Source: Actinomycetes bacterium | GTDB lineage: Bacteria; Actinomycetota; Actinomycetes; Actinomycetales; Dermatophilaceae | Length of the DNA: 5,185 bases | Assembly (NCBI GenBank): GCA_023451855.1 | Contig: JAEXXY010000222.1 | Span: 1-5,185, forward strand | Direction: 5' to 3' | Shown: positions 1 to 4,266 of the stretch, piece after piece | How positions within the stretch are numbered: position 1 is the first letter of the stretch | Layout of the letters: each line of letters begins with the position of its first letter | Notes under the pieces: generated by a model | Database searches by the model: none | What the model was told of the DNA's origin: nothing | Seen by the model: the letters and a program-made list of their open reading frames with translations, nothing else | Program-made: the position numbers and the translations under genes

Positions 1-68
1 GCGGTGAGCAGCACCCACGCCGTCAGCACGGCCAGGCGCGTCGGGCCGCTGGGGGCGCGGCGCCTCAT
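1..68 (-). CDS. N-terminus of an unidentified exported or membrane protein (partial)
   Basis: The ATG at 66-68 overlaps the TGA stop (65-67) of the deacetylase-family gene upstream in the arrangement ATGA, and the frame stays open to the window edge. The 22 complete codons begin MRRRAPSG, a basic N-region, and continue into the hydrophobic stretch LAVLTAWVLLTA. This is the charge pattern of a signal peptide or first membrane anchor. No clear Shine-Dalgarno precedes it, so translation probably depends on coupling to the upstream gene. It is likely the third gene of the minus-strand envelope operon. The product cannot be named from so few residues. The 4-bp overlap and the residue pattern make a real gene more likely than a chance open frame. 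Confidence 0.6.
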   Translation of the reverse strand, partial: MRRRAPSGPTRLAVLTAWVLLT

Positions 69-1000
69 GCGAGCAGCTCGGTCAGGGTGACGGCGTGCAG
101 GCCCCGCGAGGCGAGGCCGGACAGCACGGAGGGGAGCGCGGCGGCCGTGCCGGGATGGCCGAGGTGCAGCGACACGATGCTGCCGGGGCGGACGGCCGAG
201 AGCGTGCGCGCCGTCACGGCGGCCGCGCCGGGGTCGGCGTAGTCGCGCGGGTCGACGGAGTAGGACACGCACCGGTGGTATCCGGCCGCCCGGGCCGCCG
301 CACGGATGGTGGCGGTCGACGTCGGGGTGCCGGACGGGCGGAACAGCAGGGGCGAGGAGCCGGCGACGGCGGCGACCGCCTCGGCCCCACGGGCGACCTC
401 GGTGCGGGCCGTGGCGACGTCGAGCCGTGGCATCGTGCGGTGCGACCACGTGTGGTTGCCCAGGTCGTGGCCGGCGTCGACGACCGCGCGGCCGAGGTCG
501 GGGTTGGCCGACAGCCAGGTGCCGATGGCGAAGACGGTGACGCGGGCGTCGTGGCGGGCCAGCAGCGCGAGAACGCGATGCGTCAGGCTCGGGTCGCCGG
601 CTCCGTGGAACGTCAGCGCGACACGGGGCGCCGACGAGGGCCCGTGGACGACGTCGGGCCCGTTCGTCTGCAGCACGGCCGGCGTGACGCGTCCGGACGG
701 GGGAGTGGCCGCCGTGGAGGTGGCGCTCGCCGACGCGGGGGCACTCGTGCCGGAGGCGTCTTGGGTGGAGGCGCTCGGGGTGGAGGAACCCGGTCCGGCA
801 CCGGACGAGCCCCCGGAGGTGGCCACGGCGTCGGTGGTGCCCGGTGAGGAGCAGGCCGCGGCACCGAGCGCCAGCGAGCCGGTGACGCCGGCCAGGAAGA
901 CGCGTCGGTCGACCCGGCTACCGCGCGCGGTGGCGGGCAGGACGGCCGTGTCGGCGTCCGGGGTATCGGGGCTGGGTTCGCCCTCGGGGTCCGTGCTCAC
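65..1000 (-). CDS. Tat-exported polysaccharide deacetylase (NodB/CE4) family protein with altered motif 1
   Basis: This is a 311-residue protein if it starts at the GTG at 998-1000 (VSTDPEG...). The N-terminus holds a twin-arginine signal, DRRVFLAG (residues 31-38), then a hydrophobic run and a Cys at 50 (GAAACSS). This may be a lipobox, although Ala at -3 is not ideal. A Ser/Thr/Ala/Gly-rich linker covers about 51-115. The NodB-like domain follows: motif 1 is ALTFHGAGD (128-136), motif 2 NHTWSH with His183 and His187, motif 3 FRPSG (220-224), motif 4 DPRDYADPG (250-258), and motif 5 SLHLGH with His279. The family removes N- or O-acetyl groups from chitin-like or wall glycans using a metal held by Asp-His-His. 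Here the two motif-1 Asp are His132 and Gly133, so activity is uncertain. An in-frame ATG at 1093 would add 31 residues and overlap the upstream gene by 28 bp. The GTG start gives a 65-bp gap and a better-sized Tat N-region, but its ribosome binding site is weak. It is probably co-transcribed with the FG-GAP gene upstream. Confidence 0.85.
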   Translation of the reverse strand: MSTDPEGEPSPDTPDADTAVLPATARGSRVDRRVFLAGVTGSLALGAAACSSPGTTDAVATSGGSSGAGPGSSTPSASTQDASGTSAPASASATSTAATPPSGRVTPAVLQTNGPDVVHGPSSAPRVALTFHGAGDPSLTHRVLALLARHDARVTVFAIGTWLSANPDLGRAVVDAGHDLGNHTWSHRTMPRLDVATARTEVARGAEAVAAVAGSSPLLFRPSGTPTSTATIRAAARAAGYHRCVSYSVDPRDYADPGAAAVTARTLSAVRPGSIVSLHLGHPGTAAALPSVLSGLASRGLHAVTLTELLA

Positions 1001-1065
1001 GCGCGGATGCTCGCGTCCGCCGCTGGGTTTTGGCTGACAGGCGCGTGGCTGCGTCGTCGATGCGC

Positions 1066-1821
1066 TCAGAAGAGCACGTTCGCGACGTTCCATCCCGTGC
1101 TCACCTGACGCCGTGGGGACCAGCCCCCGGATGCCGTGCGCGGGTAGAGCCAGAGCACGCCGGCGCGGTCGCGGGCCAGGACGTCACCGACGCGGTCGCC
1201 GTCGAAGTCACCGGGGGAGGCGAGGGCGGTCATGCCGTTCCAGCCGGTGCCGACGAGGACCGGTGTGGCGAAGCCACCCACCCCGGTGCCGGCCAGCAGC
1301 CACAGGCGACCCGTCGAGGGCTCCCTGGCCATGACGTCGGGGCGTCCGTCACCGGTGACGTCACCGACGGGCACGATCCGGTCGTAGCGGTTCCATCCCG
1401 AGGCGACCTGGCTGGGCGGACGCCACGTGGCGTGCCCGGTGCCCGGGTACACCCAGGCCGTGCCGTCCGAGGCCCGACGGGCGAGCAGGTCGGGCCGCCC
1501 GTCGCCGGTGAGGTCACCCGGGCCCAAGATCGTGCTCATGCCGCCCCAGCCCGTGCCGACGCGCACCCGGGGCAGGATCCAGCCCCCACGGCCGTCACCG
1601 CGGTAGAGCCACAGGTAGCCGGTGGCCCGCTCGCGCGCCAGGACGTCGAGGGTGCCGTTGCCGTCGAGGTCGCCGGCGGTGTCGAGGGCGTCGAAGCCGC
1701 TCCAGCCCGTCCCGACCTGTCGGCCGAGCGAGAGGGCACCGGTGCCCGTGCCGGAGTACAGCTTCAGCACGCCGGTCGTCCAGCGGGCGAGGACGTCGGT
1801 GCGCCAGTCGCCGTCGACGTC
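1066..1821 (-). repeat. Coding tandem repeats: five FG-GAP/VCBS-like units of about 153 bp
   Basis: The 3' half of the GH25-like gene encodes five units spaced 50, 52, 51 and 51 residues apart, measured between the first Asp of each calcium loop (Asp305, 355, 407, 458, 509). Shared elements are DxxGDGxxDVLAR, LWLYxGTG and VGTGWNGM. The units have diverged at the DNA level, with no long identical tracts, so this is an old protein-level duplication and not a recently expanding satellite. Confidence 0.8.
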
Positions 1822-2733
1822 GCCCGTCGAGGCCGTGAGTGTCGAGGCCGCGACGGGCAGGGCGGTGAAGGCGTACGGCGCGCACGTGCGGTCGAAGTCG
1901 GTCGTGTCGTTCCACCACTGCGAGAGGTACACCCGCCCTCCCGAGAAGCTCGGCTGGGTGCACCGGTCGAGCGCCTCGTTGGGGTAGTCGAGTGTTCCCG
2001 CGGTGGCCCACACCGGCACACCGGGCAGCAGCCAGGAGCCCGTGATCGCCTGCCAGCCGGACGAGTTCGAGTAGAGGCCGTAGGGGTAGCCGCGGTCGCG
2101 CAGGCCACGCATGATCCCTTCGACGACGTAGCGGTTCTCGACCCGCTGACCCCACGTGGTCGACGGCCACGGCTGCGCCGGCCGCGGCTCGACGTCGATC
2201 CAGACGACCGGCGGCCGCCAGCCGATCCGTGTGAGGGTCGACGTGGCGTAGGTGGCCTCGGCGTAGCCGACGTTCGACAGCCGCCCGGCCCGGGTCCTCG
2301 AGGCCCACGGCCCGAGCGAGCCGTAGGTCGACAGCTGCGCCGTCGTCGGGAAGCCGGCCATGGTGTAGGCCTGTGCGGGCTTGGCGTGGTCGCGGGCCCA
2401 CTGCACCTGCGAGGAGACACAGGGGTTCTCGGTGAACGGCAGCCCACGGGTGAGACCGACGACGACGAACTGGGTGGAGGTCGGCGGCATCGGCTGGCCG
2501 GCACCGCCCTGGGCGACCGTGCACTGCGGCCAGGAGATGTCGTTGCCGAACAGCACGACCGCGCCGGCATCGGGGGCTGTGACGACCCCGAAGGAGAGAG
2601 CGAGCGCCACGGCCGCCACGACGGCGGCCAGGCGATGGCGGGCACGCCCGTCGCCGGGGGTGCGGGCCCGGTGGGCGACGGCGGGTGCGGAGGACCAGGC
2701 AGCGGGGTGGGCGCAGTTCGGCATGGCGATCAC
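1066..2733 (-). CDS. Secreted GH25-like domain protein with five C-terminal FG-GAP/VCBS-type repeats
   Basis: This is a 555-residue secreted protein. A long basic N-region leads into a hydrophobic signal core (about 35-53), with a likely cleavage after AGA (56-58). Residues 62-290 form an actinobacterial domain resembling GH25 muramidases: NDISWPQC near its start (64-71), WIDVEPR with the DxE pair Asp180/Glu182, GLYSNSSGW (219-227) and PVWATAG (240-246). Five repeats of about 51 residues follow, each opening with a DxDGDGxxD calcium loop (305-313, 355-363, 407-415, 458-466, 509-517), then LAR, a Leu/Trp/Tyr strand and a GTGWNG-like turn. These are typical FG-GAP blades, usually used for binding or adhesion outside the cell. 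The protein ends just after the fifth GWN turn, so the array looks complete. The start is GTG 2733 (GGGAGG 5 nt upstream) or ATG 2724 (AGGAGG 11 nt upstream); they differ by 3 residues. Glycan hydrolysis is inferred from the DxE motif, not shown. The neighbouring deacetylase-like gene supports a role at the cell wall. Confidence 0.85.
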   Translation of the reverse strand: MIAMPNCAHPAAWSSAPAVAHRARTPGDGRARHRLAAVVAAVALALSFGVVTAPDAGAVVLFGNDISWPQCTVAQGGAGQPMPPTSTQFVVVGLTRGLPFTENPCVSSQVQWARDHAKPAQAYTMAGFPTTAQLSTYGSLGPWASRTRAGRLSNVGYAEATYATSTLTRIGWRPPVVWIDVEPRPAQPWPSTTWGQRVENRYVVEGIMRGLRDRGYPYGLYSNSSGWQAITGSWLLPGVPVWATAGTLDYPNEALDRCTQPSFSGGRVYLSQWWNDTTDFDRTCAPYAFTALPVAASTLTASTGDVDGDWRTDVLARWTTGVLKLYSGTGTGALSLGRQVGTGWSGFDALDTAGDLDGNGTLDVLARERATGYLWLYRGDGRGGWILPRVRVGTGWGGMSTILGPGDLTGDGRPDLLARRASDGTAWVYPGTGHATWRPPSQVASGWNRYDRIVPVGDVTGDGRPDVMAREPSTGRLWLLAGTGVGGFATPVLVGTGWNGMTALASPGDFDGDRVGDVLARDRAGVLWLYPRTASGGWSPRRQVSTGWNVANVLF

Positions 2734-2735
2734 TT

Positions 2736-2744
2736 CCTCCTCCC
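2736..2744 (-). promoter_or_regulatory. Strong ribosome binding site of the GH25-like/FG-GAP gene
   Basis: Read on the minus strand the segment is GGGAGGAGG, an extended Shine-Dalgarno match. GGGAGG lies 5 nt before the GTG at 2733, and AGGAGG lies 11 nt before the ATG at 2724. The site does not decide between these two starts but rules out starts much further downstream. Confidence 0.75.
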
Positions 2745-2860
2745 AGTGTCCGCCGGGCCGCCGAAAGTCGCGACGCCTTGTGACAGACAGAGCGCCGGCC
2801 GGAAGGGTCGGCGAAGCCCTGACCCGTTGAGTCCTTCGACGACTGCCGGTCCGGCGCCAC

Positions 2861-2866
2861 TACCCT
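2861..2866 (+). promoter_or_regulatory. Candidate -10 element of the dapB promoter
   Basis: TACCCT fits the actinobacterial TANNNT -10 consensus. Transcription would be expected to begin about 7 nt downstream, which falls at or next to the G of the GTG at 2873. The mRNA could therefore be leaderless from that GTG, or carry a leader of about 48 nt to the GTG at 2921. No good -35 hexamer is present at 16-18 nt spacing. TTCGAC (2835-2840) is 20 nt away. Confidence 0.35.
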
Positions 2867-2920
2867 CGAGGCGTGCAGACCACGAGCGGGCAGGCGACAG
2901 GGCAAGAGGGCGCCGGTGGG

Positions 2921-3688
2921 GTGACGCGTGAGATCCGCGTGGCCGTCATCGGAGCGAGCGGCCGCATGGGATCCGAGGCGGTCCGTGCGATCGAGGCCGC
3001 CGACGGCGTCCGGCTCGTCGGCGCCTACGGCAGCAGCGACGACCTCGGCGACCTCGGCGGGGCCGACGTAGCCGTCGAGCTGACGGTGCCGGCCGCCTCT
3101 CCCGGCAACGTCGCCCACTGCGTCGAGCGCGGTGTCCACGTCGTCGTCGGCACGACCGGCTGGGACGACGCACGGCTCGACGCCCTCCGCGGACAGCTGG
3201 CCGACGCGCCCCCGTCGAGCACCGGCGCCGGCGTCGGAGTCCTCATCGCTCCGAACTTCGCCATCGGTGCCCTGCTCATGATGGCGTTCGCGGCCAAGGC
3301 CGCCCCGTACTTCGAGTCGGTCGAGGTCATCGAGCTGCACCACCCCGCGAAGGTCGACGCCCCCTCGGGCACCGCGGCCCGGACCGCGTCGATGATCGCC
3401 GCTGCCCGCGACGAGGCGGGCGTGGCACCCGGGCCCGACGCCACGACGCACGATCCCGACGGTGCGCGTGGTGCCCGGGTCGACGGCGTGCCCGTCCACT
3501 CGGTCCGGCTGCGCGGCCTCACCGCCCACCAGGAGGTCCTGCTCGGCAACGCCGGCGAGCAGCTGACGATCCGTCACGACTCCTTCGACCGCGCGTCGTT
3601 CATGCCCGGGGTCCTCGCAGCGGTTCGCGCCGTGGCCGACCACCCGGGTGTCACCGTGGGTCTCGAGCACTACCTCGGCCTGGACTGA
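2921..3688 (+). CDS. dapB: 4-hydroxy-tetrahydrodipicolinate reductase
   Basis: DapB is the cytoplasmic enzyme that reduces 4-hydroxy-tetrahydrodipicolinate, the DapA product, with NAD(P)H to tetrahydrodipicolinate. This is a step of the diaminopimelate/lysine pathway feeding peptidoglycan. With the GTG at 2921 the protein has 255 residues, close to the roughly 245 of mycobacterial DapB. The dinucleotide-binding loop GASGRMG is at 11-17, GTTGWD at 77-82, APNFAIG at 110-116, and the signature ELHHPAKVDAPSGTA (138-152) holds the catalytic His pair, Lys and the substrate-binding SGT. The C-terminal half follows the family to its end (GARGARVDGVPVHSVRLRGL and the FMPG region). An upstream in-frame GTG at 2873 would add 16 residues that lack family resemblance. 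AGAGGG lies 10 nt before the 2921 start. The acidic residue that contacts the NADH ribose in mycobacterial DapB appears to be Gly37 here. dapA and thyX, frequent neighbours in actinobacteria, are not adjacent downstream. Confidence 0.95.
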   Translation: MTREIRVAVIGASGRMGSEAVRAIEAADGVRLVGAYGSSDDLGDLGGADVAVELTVPAASPGNVAHCVERGVHVVVGTTGWDDARLDALRGQLADAPPSSTGAGVGVLIAPNFAIGALLMMAFAAKAAPYFESVEVIELHHPAKVDAPSGTAARTASMIAAARDEAGVAPGPDATTHDPDGARGARVDGVPVHSVRLRGLTAHQEVLLGNAGEQLTIRHDSFDRASFMPGVLAAVRAVADHPGVTVGLEHYLGLD

Positions 3689-3711
3689 CCCGACCTCAGC
3701 GAGGCGGGCCT

Positions 3712-3737
3712 CCTGATCGACGGCCCTGATCGACGGC
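3712..3737. repeat. Perfect 13-bp tandem duplication
   Basis: The unit CCTGATCGACGGC occurs twice back to back (3712-3724 and 3725-3737) with no mismatch. It lies between dapB and the Cys-rich ORF, outside any supported gene. It could be a slippage duplication or a pair of half-sites for a regulator; the sequence alone cannot distinguish these. Confidence 0.8.
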
Positions 3738-3793
3738 CGCGGATCCGGGTAGGGAGGAGGAGAACCGCGGCATCCAGCGCTGCGGCGCCTCGG

Positions 3794-3799
3794 AAGGAG
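3794..3799 (+). promoter_or_regulatory. Ribosome binding site of the Cys-rich ORF
   Basis: AAGGAG, within GGAAGGAG, lies 5 nt upstream of the ATG at 3805. This is a near-optimal sequence and spacing. It is the main non-compositional evidence that this 47-codon ORF is translated. Confidence 0.75.
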
Positions 3800-3804
3800 T
3801 CGAG

Positions 3805-3948
3805 ATGTCCACCGGAGTGCCTCCCATCCCGCCGTCGGAGACCCAGCCCTCGACCGCGTGCACGTGCGACAACTGCCCCGAGGGCTGCACCTGCGACACG
3901 TGCGCGTGCGAGGACTGCACGTGCGACACCTGCCGACACGGACGCTGA
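3805..3948 (+). CDS. 47-residue metallothionein-like Cys-rich protein
   Basis: A complete small ORF runs from ATG 3805 to TGA 3946-3948, with AAGGAG 5 nt upstream. Residues 1-18 are Pro/Ser/Thr-rich and contain no Cys. Residues 19-43 hold ten Cys (19, 21, 24, 28, 30, 33, 35, 38, 40, 43), arranged as four CxCxxC units: CTCDNC, CTCDTC, CACEDC and CTCDTC, the last three sharing their end Cys. The tail is RHGR. The Cys-rich part contains no aromatic or large hydrophobic residue, and Asp/Glu fill many spacer positions. CxC and CxxC runs of this density are the hallmark of metallothioneins, which bind Zn, Cd or Cu(I) as thiolate clusters in the cytoplasm. It does not resemble the known bacterial SmtA/BmtA or mycobacterial MymT sequences as I remember them. 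A metal-storage or detoxification role is inferred. A Cys-rich RiPP precursor is a weaker alternative, as no maturation enzyme lies nearby. It sits 116 bp after dapB and 3 bp before the convergent azlD stop. Confidence 0.75.
   Translation: MSTGVPPIPPSETQPSTACTCDNCPEGCTCDTCACEDCTCDTCRHGR
3886..3933 (+). repeat. 15-bp in-frame coding repeats (CxCxx pentads)
   Basis: Three 15-bp units (3886-3900, 3901-3915, 3916-3930), each opening TGCRCSTGCGA, encode Cys-x-Cys-[DE]-x, and a closing TGC (3931-3933) completes the series. A further copy of the unit, with its own closing TGC, lies upstream at 3859-3876, separated by the codons for Pro-Glu-Gly. The Cys-rich domain therefore looks built by duplication of a 15-bp module. 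Confidence 0.7.
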
Positions 3949-3956
3949 CGCTCAGC
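3944..3956. other. Small inverted repeat joining two convergent stop codons
   Basis: GCTGA-CGC-TCAGC has 5-bp arms and a 3-nt loop. The TGA of the Cys-rich ORF is in one arm and the TGA of azlD, read on the other strand, is in the other. Three bases of each arm are forced by the two stop codons, so the symmetry is only partly informative. The stem is short and has no T-tract, so a terminator role is weak. Confidence 0.3.
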
Positions 3957-4266
3957 CCCAGCCGGCGGCCCGCAGCACGGCCGCGGTCGCCGCGCCGAGC
4001 ACGACGACGACGATGAACGGCGCCCGGAACAGCAGCGCCACGACCGCGACGCCGACCGCAGCGAGCCGCGCGTCGAGCGTCAGACCCCCACCGGGCACCG
4101 TGAAGGTCTGTGTCGCGATGAGCGCGGCGAGCAGGGCGATGGGCAGCGCCGCCGTGATGCGCTTGACCCGCGGCTCAGCCAACAGGCTGGCCGGCACGAG
4201 GTAGCCGGCGAGCTTGAGCCCGAACGCGATCGCCGCGGCGACCAGGATCGCCACCCACAGGGTCAT
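3952..4266 (-). CDS. azlD: AzlD-family branched-chain amino acid exporter, small subunit
   Basis: AzlD is the small membrane partner of AzlC; the pair (AzlCD, BrnFE in corynebacteria) exports branched-chain amino acids, and methionine in some species. The product has 104 residues with four hydrophobic segments (about 3-23, 38-53, 66-80, 83-99), the usual size and layout of the family. The RAPF motif (81-84) matches the conserved Arg-x-Pro before the last helix. The ATG at 4266 overlaps the azlC stop (ATGA), and GGAGGG lies 5 nt upstream, so the start is well supported. The reading frame stays open far upstream through azlC, but that part is antisense-type shadow coding rich in Arg and Pro. 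The gene ends 3 bp from the convergent stop of the Cys-rich ORF. Confidence 0.88.
   Translation of the reverse strand: MTLWVAILVAAAIAFGLKLAGYLVPASLLAEPRVKRITAALPIALLAALIATQTFTVPGGGLTLDARLAAVGVAVVALLFRAPFIVVVVLGAATAAVLRAAGWG

Larger units (their letters stand above)
2734..2920. other. Divergent intergenic region between the GH25-like gene and dapB
   Basis: This spacer of about 187 bp separates two divergently transcribed genes and should hold promoters for both. A -10-like TACCCT (2861-2866) faces dapB. No convincing minus-strand -10 was found for the GH25-like gene. The 8-bp palindrome GTCGCGAC lies at 2767-2774, and a GGGTC/GACCC inverted repeat (2805-2809 and 2821-2825, 11-nt loop) lies near the middle. 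Neither matches an operator that I can name. No RNA gene or riboswitch is recognisable. Confidence 0.5.
3689..3804. other. Spacer between dapB and the Cys-rich ORF, with possible weak hairpins
   Basis: This 116-bp spacer contains CCTC-AGC-GAGG (3694-3704) and GGGCC/GGCCC (3706-3710 with 3722-3726), both short stems without a following T-tract. A dapB terminator is therefore possible but weak. An 8-bp palindrome CGGATCCG sits at 3740-3747, followed by a purine tract (3751-3762) that resembles a ribosome binding site but has no ATG or GTG in range. No TANNNT promoter element was found, so the Cys-rich ORF may be read from the dapB transcript or from an unrecognised promoter. Confidence 0.35.

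Noticed and set aside
306..1037. Plus-strand open frame opposite the deacetylase-like gene
   Set aside because: It has no ribosome binding site or motifs, and the opposite strand carries the Tat signal and NodB motifs.
1066..1821. Regular repeats that could suggest a CRISPR-like or satellite array
   Set aside because: The period of about 153 bp is in frame, the units are diverged, and they encode calcium-loop FG-GAP blades; there are no identical short repeats with spacers.
2780..2784. TGTGA resembling a CRP/cAMP-receptor half-site
   Set aside because: The second half-site (TCACA 6 nt away) is absent, so a chance match is likely.
1030..2931. Plus-strand open frame of 633 codons
   Set aside because: It lies antisense to the GH25-like/FG-GAP gene and runs into the dapB start. 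Its product is Arg/Gly/Pro-rich without motifs, a common effect of high GC content. The opposite strand has clear domains and a signal peptide.
1595..3670. Minus-strand open frame of 691 codons
   Set aside because: It crosses dapB in antisense and overlaps the GH25-like gene in another frame. Its Arg-rich composition and lack of motifs mark it as a shadow.
3694..3726. Rho-independent terminator after dapB
   Set aside because: The stems are only 4-5 bp, compete with each other, and lack a following T-tract, so I list the region only as a spacer with possible weak structure.
3747..3751. GGGTA resembling half of a CsoR copper-repressor operator
   Set aside because: No matching inverted half (TACCC) lies at suitable spacing. 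It would have fitted the metallothionein idea but is not supported.
3670..3939. Minus-strand frames opposite the Cys-rich ORF (3670-3939 and 3696-3929)
   Set aside because: Their His/Val/Gln repeats are the antisense reading of the Cys-rich repeats. They have no good ribosome binding site and run into the end of dapB. They remain the main competing reading of this stretch, but the plus-strand ORF has the better start signals and a protein-like pattern.
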